This document shows, one piece after another, positions 54,946-64,000 of a stretch of DNA of 64,000 nt. The translations under genes and the position numbers were made by a program. The first letter of the stretch is position 1. Each line of letters starts with the position of its first letter. The notes below the pieces were generated by a model that was given only the letters and a program-made list of their open reading frames with translations, was not told where the DNA came from and searched no databases. Source of the DNA: Hermatobates lingyangjiaoensis (Eukaryota; Arthropoda; Insecta; Hemiptera; Hermatobatidae); assembly GCA_026182355.1 (NCBI GenBank), contig JAPFBL010000233.1:1488001-1552000 (forward strand), read 5' to 3'.

Positions 54946-56352
54946 CTAGCAAATGTACCCGTCTTTGACGGAATCAAAAATTCTATTATACTTGGTATTC
55001 CAAAATATCAATTATAGTATATTACTAATACTATAATTAGAAATTATAGGATAGTATAAAACACCATTATTAGTACAGTGTTAAACAAATGCCTCTGTAT
55101 ACACTACATTAGCTGTCTGTCCTTCAGGTTCATGGAAGAACAATCAGTTGAAACCTCTTACTATTGAGCAAGTAAACTACAGTTGACCATGTGAGAAAAA
55201 CTTGGTTTCGCTAACTTGAATTCCTGCGTTAGATAAAGTCTCCCTTTGCGACTTAGTTAACGTCATTGCGAAATAGACTCTGACGGGACTTTGCAATCAT
55301 TTGAATGGAAACAGACAGTGGCTCGGAATCAATGGTATGCGTGGTATACACACAGACTCCCCAATACCACATCCAGTCATTATGTCCGCCTCTATGTCAT
55401 ATCTGTGTAGAGCACAAACTCAGAGTCGTGTCCCGTTGCACAGTTTTTGGGTCACTCATGTTTCGTAACATGAAATTTGTTACTGCTATAAATTGCAGCA
55501 TCATTGGTGCTCCTACTTTAAGTTTTTACTCATGAGCAGGCAGTCCAGGAGAAATAAATTCAGGGTCAAGAAATTCAATTAGATAATGAACTGCTTCTTC
55601 ATCACTAATCCAATCTCTTTACTGACTTGTAAGTTCTTTCCTCGGCTTCATATAGCGTAAGAACGTGTTTGTTGATTTCTCATGCCTGTTCATATTAAGG
55701 GCTGAGAATTGCTCGTTTACAAAACATTTATTCTCAATAGATAGTATATCCTTAACTCTGTGAAACACCTTTTCAAAGATGTCAAATACGCAATATATTC
55801 ATATGCTCCAATGAAATTAAAATCATCAACAATACCTACTTGCCACACCTGTGTATTTTCAAAACAAACTTGTCTCTGAAGTTAGAAAAATACGCTTAAA
55901 GCCCTATAACTTCATTTCTGTACTTAATTATGAATCTATTTAGAGCCCATATTTTAAGTTAGGCATACACAAATCCAGTGTCAAAGTTTCAGCTCGCCAT
56001 GTCTTATGGTGGCTGAGTTTACCTGTGACAAACGTTTTTGCTTTAAACGTCCATAACATCACTTCTACGTTGAATTTCCAATCAATTCAGAGCCTATATT
56101 TTAAGTTAGACCTACACAAATCTACTGTAAAAGTTTCAGCTTTATATGTCTTATGGTAGCTGAGTTTACTTGTGACAAAGTTTTGCGGACAAACAGACAA
56201 ACCGACAAACCGACAAACAGACAAACCGACAAACCGACAGAAATTTTTCTAAGGGTGGATTCGGTTTCTCCAATGTATGAAACGTAAAGAAAACTTGAAA
56301 TGAGTCAGTTCTAAGCAATGTACAGACAAAATCATTATTTTATTTATAAAGA
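54946..56352 (-). mobile_element. Helitron copy K3
   Basis: Minus strand, 1407 bp. It begins TCTTTATAAATAAAATAATG after an A and ends with hairpin CCGTC-AAA-GACGG and GTACATTTGCTAG followed by T, as expected for a Helitron. Very similar to K2 along its length, including repeated ACAAACCGACAAACCGAC units near 56195-56240 (more units than in K2). Confidence 0.88.
55150..55575 (-). pseudogene. Helitron helicase C-terminal remnant, K3
   Basis: The same blocks as in K2, in the same order: the KLKVG.P block, NGTRL block, AIEADI-type block and FSHGQ. block (minus strand, from about 55560 to 55190). The copy shares most defects with K2, so both derive from an already broken source element. Confidence 0.8.
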
Positions 56353-56936
56353 TTAAAAAGAAAATATTGCTCAGATGGGACAAATAAGCAAAATATGGTA
56401 TAAACTCATTTTTTGTAGAATATCTGGCATGAGTTACACAGTAATTCTCCAACTATGTGCTTTGCCAGGAACTTGTCATTAGGATGTTTACATTAAACTG
56501 TATATTGGTAATTTCCCAATATTGACTAACTCTTATCTGCGTAACGTAACTCACGTTAACAACGTAGTGTCATATTGTTAATAAAACACTGGTAACATCT
56601 GTTGAAATTTTAAACAAATTCTTTCTGTTAAGATGACATAATCCAACAAATGTGGATATATTTTATGACAATTGTATACACTGTTTCAAAAATATTGTTG
56701 CCCTCATACTGTATTGGTCTCTATTTAATATTTCCCTTGTAAATATTTTTCACACAAAAAAATTCAAAAAAAAGTAATACATGCATTTTTCATCACCTAT
56801 AGTAATTATATTTAATTTATCATTTAAATTTTGGAAAATTTAAATTAGTGACCAAATATTTCACACAAAATTTTGGATAGTTGTGAAAAAAAATTCTACT
56901 TAAAATTTATGATGTAAACATAAATTTCATGATGTA
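56353..56936. other. AT-rich stretch, nothing seen
   Basis: No gene or element recognised between K3 and the next Helitron-like unit. Confidence 0.5.
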
Positions 56937-57160
56937 CTAGCTGATCTACCTGGCGTTACCCAGGTGGTAGATTACGCCCCCGCGGTGGCAGGTCCCAAAA
57001 AAGGACCCTGATCAAAATAAAAATACCACAGTTAGTTCTCTCAAAAAAAGTTTTTATCCATATTTTTCTTTTCATCTAAATGACTCCTGTTTTATTTCTA
57101 TAGCGGATAGACAGACAAACTTTGTATTTTATATATACACATTTTATGTATATATACAGA
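56937..57160 (-). mobile_element. Short Helitron-like unit of a second family
   Basis: Minus strand: a perfect hairpin ACCTGG/CCAGGT (56948-56965), then AGATCAGCTAG followed by T, the Helitron 3' end layout. The 5' end is probably TCTGTATATATACATAAAAT at 57160, but the base before it is G rather than A. There is no coding region. Confidence 0.55.
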
Positions 57161-57400
57161 CCGTTATAAACATTAGTCTCTTCAAACTTGATACTTTCGT
57201 TACGAGGGCAATAGCCTCTTATAAGAAGGTTGACAGCTAGCGGATAGTTTTTTACTCTTTCTTACTGTACTCCTTTGTTTCCCCAAAACATCCCTTTCTG
57301 GACATTAGTCCTTTCCTGCGCTTTCACCCTTTTAAAATACCACTCTTCCCTCCCACTCTTCTCAACCCCTCGACAGATGTTTTCTGCATATAGTGTTTCA
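57161..57400. other. Unassigned stretch
   Basis: No gene recognised. The part 57270-57370 is C/T-rich on the plus strand (CCTTTCCTGCGCTTTCACCC), which may be a polypyrimidine patch. Confidence 0.4.
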
Positions 57401-57527
57401 GTTGGGTTTTTGACTCTGACGAAGACCGCTTGTTACGGTTGAAAGATCTTAGTCTTGTTTTCCCATTTTCTTATTGTGGTTTGATCATTGATTGTTATTT
57501 CACGTCTTTATGTGAAATCGTTTTATA
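57401..57527 (+). mobile_element. Family A unit, single arm, best-preserved motif
   Basis: CTGACGA (57416-57422), spacer A, stem GACCG/CGGTT (57424-57428 and 57436-57440) with loop CTTGTTA, then GAAA (57441-57444). It runs to CACGTCTTTATGTGAAATCG. (TA)n is lacking here; TTTTATACAG follows. Confidence 0.85.
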
Positions 57528-57997
57528 CAGATGTATATACAATATAATTTACGGTACAGAAATGGTTTACTCACAGGGATTTTCCAATACTGGCTTACAA
57601 CTATATAATCGTTTAACAGTTGTAAAGAGTATAGTGTCAGTTCAATGGTCTGATACCATTTTGAAGGTGTATCTAAGAGTGCAACGATTCCTAGCGATAT
57701 CTAATATCCAGTAAAAACCAACAATGCTTTTGTTGGTTACCATGAATCAGTAATGACTATCTTTTGCTTTACAAAGATATGCCAAATGTGAGATACTTTG
57801 ATTTGTGGCAGTCTCCAATGTGAAATAGTACAAAATTTGGTAACTATGTTTTATATGTTAATTTAAATTAATAAAACACTCTTTTTATTATTTTGTTTAA
57901 CAAGATCATTAAGTAAATTTTAAATGTTATAATGACAAAGAAATAGATATGCATTTAATCCTAATGGGCAGTGATAACAAGCTTAAATAGCACTTAC
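57528..57997 (-). other. Intron sequence downstream of the convertase exon
   Basis: It follows the GTAAGT donor at 57997-57992 on the minus strand. The open plus-strand frame at 57430-57714 is an extension of the family A unit and not a gene. No further exon was recognised. Confidence 0.5.
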
Positions 57998-58102
57998 CTT
58001 AGGTTCATCTTTCAAATTGAATCCGCTTCCCAGATGAGGCTTTACGGATCTCTTTCGTATTTTGGGATGTTCATATAAGTGGTAGTGCTTCAAGCTTCCG
58101 AT
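57998..58102 (-). CDS. Internal exon of a furin/PC5-type proprotein convertase (prodomain)
   Basis: On the minus strand a polypyrimidine tract and TTATTTTAG acceptor precede the exon, and AAG|GTAAGT follows. The 105 bases encode 35 residues in phase 0 with no stop: IGSLKHYHLYEHPKIRKRSV, then KPHLGSGFNLKDEPK. This fits the prodomain of subtilisin-like proprotein convertases (furin, PC5, PACE4 group), where IG.L..YYHF.H....KRS is followed by an EP.V segment. These enzymes cleave secreted precursors at dibasic sites in the secretory pathway; the prodomain helps folding and inhibits the enzyme. The KRS site here corresponds to the position of the internal prodomain basic site of the family. Exons before and after were not recognised, so introns are long. 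A second choice would be a PC1/3-like member. Confidence 0.85.
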
Positions 58103-58182
58103 CTAAAATAACAAAAAAAAAAAAAAATAGTTTTTTTGAATATTTAACAAAATACAATTTTCACTGGACGAATATAAAAAAC
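58103..58182 (-). other. Splice acceptor region of the convertase exon
   Basis: On the minus strand a run of 15 T precedes GTTATTTTAG, a strong 3' splice site. The intron continues upstream into the family A palindrome. Confidence 0.7.
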
Positions 58183-58411
58183 AACAATCAATGATCAAAG
58201 CACAATATGCAATGGGAAAATAAGACTAAGATCATTCAACCGTAACAAGCGGTCTTCGTCAGTGCCAAAAACCCAACTTCAGAGTCAGTTGGGTTTTTGA
58301 TTTTGACGAAGACCGCTTGTTACGGTTGAAAGATCTTAGTCTTGTTTTTCCCATTTCTTATTGTGGTTTGATCATTGATTGTTATTTCACGCGTTTATGT
58401 GAAATCTTTTT
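58183..58411. mobile_element. Family A head-to-head palindrome
   Basis: Both arms are full length and meet at ACTTCAGAGTCAGTTGGG (about 58278). Both arms keep the GACCG/CGGTT stem; the right has GACGA with an upstream TTTTGACGAAG (CTGACGA changed to TTGACGA). It lies in the intron just upstream of the convertase exon. Confidence 0.88.
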
Positions 58412-58434
58412 ATATATATATAAATATTGATAAA

Positions 58435-58775
58435 AGTATCGACCATGGAATAGAAACAAATCTAAAATTTATCGGGACTCGGTCAGTTCTTCAGGTTCAA
58501 ATTAAACTCTCATTGCCAACGTTTCGGTCTTTATTTAAAACCTTTTTCATAGGAAGAAGTATAAATTTTGAAACAGAAAAACTAAGTATTACATTACAAA
58601 TTATTTTACAAAGAAAATGAGTCTGTGGATTTTCTTTGTAAAATAATTTGTAATGTAATACTTAGTTTTTCTGTTTCAAAATTTATACTTCTGCCTATGA
58701 AAAAGGTTTTAAATAAAAACCGAAACGTTGGTAATGAGAGTTTAATTTGAACCTGAAGAACGGACCGAGTCCCGA
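58435..58775. mobile_element. Family B head-to-head palindrome
   Basis: Two arms of about 165 bp meet near 58622. The right arm reads ACTTCTGCCTATGAAAAAG, stem GGTTTTAAATAAAAACC, GAAACGTTGGTAATGAGAG, TTTAATTTGAACCTGAAGA. The left arm is its mirror image with very few differences. Confidence 0.88.
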
Positions 58776-58779
58776 TAAA

Positions 58780-58905
58780 TTTTAGTTTTGTATGGTGTGC
58801 TCTCTAATCGCGATTCGGTCAATTTTCGAGGATAAAAAATGAAACTCTCAGTGCCAACGTTTCGGTTTTATTTAAAACATTTTTCATAGGCCTACAAACA
58901 AAAAT
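58780..58905 (-). mobile_element. Family C unit, single arm
   Basis: Sense minus: CCTATGAAAAATG, stem GTTTTAAATAAAAC, CGAAACGTTGGCACTGAGAG, then GAAAATTGACCGAATCGCG. It ends at AGGCCT, the centre point of the short family C palindrome at 34327. Confidence 0.75.
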
Positions 58906-58935
58906 AATAAGATATCAAATCTTATTATTATTATC

Positions 58936-59125
58936 TTACTTATTATATATATATATATACTAGAATTATGAAAATAACACATATGTTTGGACTACAAAAA
59001 TGCACGACTATGTTTGGATGTCCTCGTCAGCAGGAGTAGATGTGAATGGCGACAAAGGCTGATAATGACTGACTGATCTACTCCTGACAACAAAGTGATC
59101 GAAATATACTAGTGAGTTTCAGTCA
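58936..59125. mobile_element. Inverted pair of decayed PLE-derived units
   Basis: A short TA tract (about 58945-58960). Then the minus strand reads CTGCTGACGAGGACATCCAA (decayed motif). On the plus strand CTGACAA, AAGTGATC and GAAATATACTAGTGAG follow. The two face away from each other. Confidence 0.55.
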
Positions 59126-61670
59126 TTTCTTTTCTACATGTTCTTTTGAATATTCTAGTTTATTCAGTTCAAAGAATTGTTTCATCTAATTGATTAAATA
59201 ATATATATGGAACAATATAATATAATTTTATTATAACTACTAAATAATCTAGTTTTTTTTTTGTTTTGAGGCTATGACGGTAATAAGTAGCATTTATTAC
59301 ATTCAAACAAAGTAATTACATTCAAAACAATTGTGCAAAGAAATCCCCTTCATTTTTGGCAGTAAGAAACGATAATGTTACATTATCGTATGAGCCGTAA
59401 ATGAGTACGAATTGCAATTCGCTCATCTGATTATTGAAGTAATATGAAATCTTGGATTAAGTAATATCCTAACATGAAGAATGTTTGTGAAAATATCGCA
59501 AATGTGCATATTACATGATGAGTGGTTATTCCTTAAAGCCTAAATATTAATTACTATCAGTACTTCCTTCTATGATTGTGCTAAGATTGAAATGGATTGA
59601 ACTGATAGAGGAATATTGAAATAATTAAGCAATTTTTTGAGCCTGAATTTGATGTCACCTTTACTTATGATAATTCTGAGTATTGCCTACTCTAGGTTCT
59701 TCAAGATATCAATATATTAAAGGATGTGACAGAGAAAAAAGTTCTAATACATTTTCAAACAATCAAATGCCTAAAGGGGTATTTAGTTCCAGACATATCT
59801 CGAGTTATTTGTTTGTATACTGTTTTTATTATAATACTATATCATTTTATGATTATTATCAAGATATAGGCAAAAATGATCCATATAAAGCTTCTAAGAA
59901 TACAATATATATTAAATATACGGTCTTCTTACTTCAGTAACACACTCAGGTCATTCAACTTACTAAAATGCTAGAAAAAAGTTTCTTTAACACAAGTTCT
60001 AATATCATAAAAATGTTTTGATATAATAACAGAATAATTATATATTTTTCCTGTCAGTTTTTACTTTAAAATTACAGATGAAGTTCCATATACAAAAAGT
60101 ATATTTTATTGACAAAAAAAAGTTTTAAACGGTTAGTAATCTTGTTTAGTTTCATATACAATAGAAATAGTATAATGAAAACTAATAATTAATTAGTAAC
60201 ACGAAAATTTAAATAATAAAAGGCGAAAATAAATCTATTTATATTGTGTAGGTAGCAGGGACATGTCAAACATGAAGTAACTGTTTTAGATGTTACGAGT
60301 TTTCAGCAAAAAGTGATTGTGGGGAACAAAGTTTTTGCCCAAAACTCACTGAAAGAGACGATGCACAAGTTTGTGATTCTAATTAATACTGGTCTTCAGT
60401 AATATATATTGTTTTTTTTTTAATATGTACATTATTATGATTTTTGTTTCATCTGGGCCACCTGAATTCTCGAACATTTTGAATTGACGAATTTGTTGTG
60501 TTGCTAGGTGATTATGTCAAAATAAATTTGAGAGTGTATACTGTTGCAGCCTTGATATATTATTCTTGTGCTTATTTTTCCAAAAACAACTGGAAAGTTA
60601 TAGGTGAAATTTTTTTCATTTAATAGTTTCTATTTCTGTAAACAGTTGAAGCAATTAACAATGAGGCAATTACTTATTAGAACAGAAGTAATACTAAAAA
60701 TGTATACTCAAAAAATATATTTAAATTAATATATATTTCAAAAAATATATGCATTCAATAATATAATAAAAAAAATCAAAGATATGAATTTTGATTTATG
60801 AAATGTTTTAAAAGTAGATAAAAAAAGTCTACCTAAACAGTAGATGAGTTTTTATGACAATGTTTCTGCGAAATGAGACTTGAAGTTGCTAGGACTTGAA
60901 TAATTTATTTTCAATTTACTGTTTAACATGTTCTCTTATTCTTTTTTATTGAACGTTTTGCCAGTTATGCTGGTGTAGTAATTCTGGCCGTTTGTAAATG
61001 AGAGCTCTGAATACAACCATTTAAGATTCTCTGGTATAATTACAATTTTAGCCAGATAACAAAGTCTCAGGGCTAGCGAGATGAATAAATCTAGAAGACA
61101 ATTTTATCTTTTTGTCTTAAAGAGAAAATCTTTAATTGTTAAACAGTTCTTCGAATGTTCGCGCATACATAAACGCATAAATAAAGTAGCCCTACCTCTT
61201 TCTACTCACTTTAGATTGCAATCTTAAACTAATTTTGTAGTCTATAACTGTGAACTTTAAGCACAATCTACTATTTCTTGAACACTCTTTTGTCTTTAGC
61301 GAACTATTTAAAGTTAAAACCGTTATTTCCAATTGCTAATCCTCTCTTCTATTTTCTTACAAAATCAGTGATGTTTTTATGGACAAATTAGTACAATTTT
61401 TATTTTCTAAGTTGTTCAAATATTTTATTTTTCAAATATTTAACTGATTAGCCAATTTGGAGAATATACATTACTTTCGACATTTTCCAAATAAATGTTA
61501 CCTGAAATAGATCTAAATATACAGTATGCATGTTTATTTTTCCAGAAATAGATTCTGTAAGATTGTTATTCTGAATGCAAAATTAATTATAATGATAATA
61601 AGAATACCTTGTAAACAGAAAGAGATGTAAATTTTTAAGATAAACAATTTTATATCCAGTTAAAAGGTAT
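59126..61670. other. AT-rich stretch, no gene seen
   Basis: No convincing exon. The open frame at 59683-59940 has the composition of non-coding AT-rich DNA. An upstream convertase exon could be here but was not recognised. Confidence 0.4.
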
Positions 61671-61673
61671 AGG

Positions 61674-61812
61674 AAAAATTACGTATCCATATAAAAAAAG
61701 TTTAATATGAAAAGCTAAGAACGCGTTTTGAATAATTAGTGTTCTTCTCTATGTTCAAAACGCGTTGTTAGTTTTCATGTTAAACTTTTTTTGTGTGGTT
61801 ACGTAATTTTTG
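61674..61812. mobile_element. Family M-related head-to-head palindrome
   Basis: Arms of about 62 bp centred at 61742. The right arm reads TTCAAAACGCGTTGTTAG, TTTTCATGTTAAAC, TTTGTGTGGTTACGTAATTT. AAACGCGTTG and TTTGTGTGG are shared with family M after its GAAA. The hairpin upstream of AAACGCG is cut off at the centre. No (TA)n borders. Confidence 0.75.
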
Positions 61813-63160
61813 AAATCTCCCAATATCAGTACCACACTACGACACTATCACAGATTGCTCAAGTAATGGAGGAATAAGCTATTTTATCATTTAAAGATAA
61901 TATTCTCGATTCGTTGACACAGCAGTAGAAAACAAACACTAAGCTAGAGAATTTTGGGTCACAAAAATCATTAAATCTGATTTATCAGTTTTATTCAGTA
62001 CTTTATTTTAACATACGAAGAACTAGGGATCTTAAGAAAGTACTCTGAACCCTTCAATAAAAAATAACAATGTATAGTAGACGAGAACACGTGGAATAAT
62101 GTATATCAATGAATTTCATAAGTTCCAGAAAAACTAGGAGATGTATAGACATTTCTAAAATATCAACTTAATAGTACTAACGGAAGCAATGAACTAAACA
62201 AACAGACAGACTGTGATCAGGATAGTGAGCTATCAAAATATTTATTATTATTATTATCATTATTTGAGGGTGACTAACGCAAAACTCAACTTGTTCGTTG
62301 ATGAAGAGCTTAGGTCACAATTAAAACAGATGTATACATATACAAACATCTGAGTTACATACATTTGTTAGAATTATAAATATTATTGGGGAAAGTATGG
62401 TTAAATATGTCTCATGGTAAGAAAGTTCATATTATAATATAAAAGAAGTACCAATACTTGAATATTGGATCTTAATTAAAATAAGATTTTATCCGAAGGC
62501 TGAATATTGTAGATTTTTTGTTCTTCGCGTAATTTAAATACCAGTAGATTAAGATAGGAGTGTGAATTGAAATACATTGCGAATACTATTCGATTTCTGA
62601 GTATAAATAATTTTAAATCCAACATTTTTAACATCTGGTGACTCTTCATAACTTAATCCCGAAAGAACAACTATTCATTGTTATAGTTAATTTTTTATAT
62701 TGTTATCAAATATATATTAGTATATGTTTTTCTCAAAGTGTATTGAAAATATTCTAACTAAGCTACATAAAATATAATCATTTCTCAGAAATAAACTTCT
62801 GGATTGTTATTTTTTAGTATAGTTAGAGTTTATTATTAACAAGAAGTTGAGAAACTTCAACTTATTGTTGTAAACTTAACTCGTACAGAACATTTCCTGA
62901 AATGTGATCAAAATGAATGTTTATGGCTTCTTTAAGGGAGATTTGCATTTGGGGATTTTAATGTTTTAATACGCGTCACTTTCACCAGTTTAAAGTTTGA
63001 TTTACAACCCTGGTATAAATAGAGTTGTTCAAGTTATGTTGAAAAGAACAGGAACAATCCTGAATTAGGTTAGAGAACAAAAGGCACATCAAACAAATTA
63101 TATATATATCACTAGGCGGATGAGAAAATATGAGGGCGTCTCGGAGGAAACATAACAATA
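61813..63160. other. AT-rich stretch, nothing seen
   Basis: No gene or element recognised. Confidence 0.45.
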
Positions 63161-63600
63161 TATCAGTAAGGGTATAAATTGTTGGTGGTGTGAGGAATCT
63201 TGGAAGGGCCTGTCCTAGGGGAGAAGTTAGCTGCGGTTAGCCGGGACAAGCTTCCAACTCCGGGCTGATTGATTTGTCTCGGGGCGTCCGAAACCAAACA
63301 CGTCACCACCTCCTCATTCCACTCCCCCAAAACTAAGCCATAATTAATCACTAACACAGAGTTCACACAACGTCCCCCCCACCACACTACCATCAAAACC
63401 CAACTTACAACCCCTTCTTTGTTTGTACACAATGCTTGGTGCAATTCAACAAACCTCCGTGGAGTAATATTTCACTGAAACACTCCTCTCAACCACAATA
63501 CCTCCTCTCCGACCAAACATACGGAAATTACCCATCCAACTGTCTCTCTCGTTCACCAATCCGACCTCAATAAAAGCAACACATGTTTCACCATATCTTA
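63161..63600. other. GC-richer island, unassigned
   Basis: Contains CTGCGGTTAGCCGGGACAAG, CTGATTGATTTGTCTCGGGG and a C-rich half (GTCCCCCCCACCACACTACC). A minus-strand frame (63163-63444) is open but unrecognised. It could be conserved regulatory DNA or an untranslated exon. Confidence 0.35.
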
Positions 63601-63965
63601 CAGTTCTCAGCGCAACACTTCCCACATATATATTAAATGTAGCATGTGTTACACTTCCTAATGCAACATCATGCTACATATATGTAAAGTTCTGACACAA
63701 TATCATGTTTGTGAAATGTTTATACACCTGTAAAGTAAACAAAAAATGAATAGCATTTAAGAAATTTCCCTACTCTAGGTTACTCCGCTTTTTTAAACTA
63801 AGCTGCACTCGAAAGCGTTTTTGACTTACTTCTTTCTTTTTCTACATTCATTTTAAATACTTACTACTGCATTTTACCTGCATCGTAGGCAGCAGGCAGA
63901 AATATATGTGATACTCCAACGTCTGGGTCCTCGGATGCGATGGGATTAAGATGTGATTCCACGCT

Positions 63966-63967
<2 letters not shown>
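63601..63967. other. AT-rich stretch, nothing seen
   Basis: No gene or element recognised. Repeated CATGCTACAT/ATGTAGCATG symmetry near 63640-63680 only. Confidence 0.45.
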
Positions 63968-63998
<31 letters not shown>

Positions 63999-64000
63999 AT
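63968..64000. repeat. (TA)n microsatellite at window end
   Basis: TA tract running to the end of the window with one TTTA interruption; probably the border of another PLE-derived unit outside. Confidence 0.9.

Noticed and set aside
57416..57444. Canonical hammerhead ribozyme
   Set aside because: CTGACGA and GAAA are present, but a spacer base stands before stem II and no convincing stem III with cleavage site is visible. Kept as hammerhead-like only.
59683..59940. 85-codon plus-strand frame near the convertase exon
   Set aside because: AT-driven composition, wrong strand for the convertase and no recognisable motif.

Overview
The window is AT-rich, intron-rich metazoan DNA, most likely from an invertebrate. 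Three things suggest this. There is one clear spliced exon. The repeats are of animal type: Penelope-like elements (PLEs) with a GIY-YIG endonuclease, Buster-type hAT, Helitrons, a pogo/Tigger-like MITE, non-LTR retrotransposons and a tRNA-derived SINE. Long (TA)n tracts occur throughout. An arthropod is possible (the SINE tail is CCTAA-like), but the sequence cannot settle this. I see no prokaryotic operon, tRNA gene, rRNA or CRISPR array.

Host genes. The only host coding exon I can support is at 57998-58102 on the minus strand. It is a 105-bp exon with clean splice sites that encodes part of the prodomain of a furin/PC5-type proprotein convertase. No neighbouring exon was recognised, so much of the window is probably a very large intron or flanking DNA of that gene.

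Mobile DNA, left to right. 5.3-5.8 kb: tail of a non-LTR ORF2. 6.5-8.6 kb: PLE-derived palindromes and (TA)n. 10.3-15.0 kb: more PLE-derived units and a 92-bp tandem-repeat MITE. 18.4-19.2 kb: a complete short hAT with terminal repeats and target duplication. 22.0-29.9 kb: SINEs among PLE palindromes. 31.4-32.0 kb: non-LTR RNase H tail. 33.1-37.5 kb: nested PLE, non-LTR ORF1, hAT and PLE GIY-YIG remnants. 38.6-49.2 kb: dense PLE-derived units, including a second GIY-YIG remnant at 45.4-46.2 kb. 49.4-49.9 kb: Tigger-like MITE. 52.8-57.2 kb: Helitron cluster with helicase remnants. 57.4-58.9 kb and 61.7 kb: more palindromes.

Main observation. Many sequence families that share no overall similarity carry the same small pattern. 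It reads CTGANGA (or a close variant), one spacer base, a short hairpin, then GAAA. It also lies just after the endonuclease reading frame of both GIY-YIG PLE remnants. The units are mostly head-to-head palindromes bounded by (TA)n. Several contain the start of a PLE reading frame, and five of these are cut in the same short stretch of that frame. I read the window as a large population of PLE-derived mini-elements with a hammerhead-ribozyme-like, but not canonical, RNA motif and a strong association with (TA)n sites. Below, 'family A', 'family B' and so on are my own labels; 'sense' means the strand on which the motif reads CTGANGA...GAAA.
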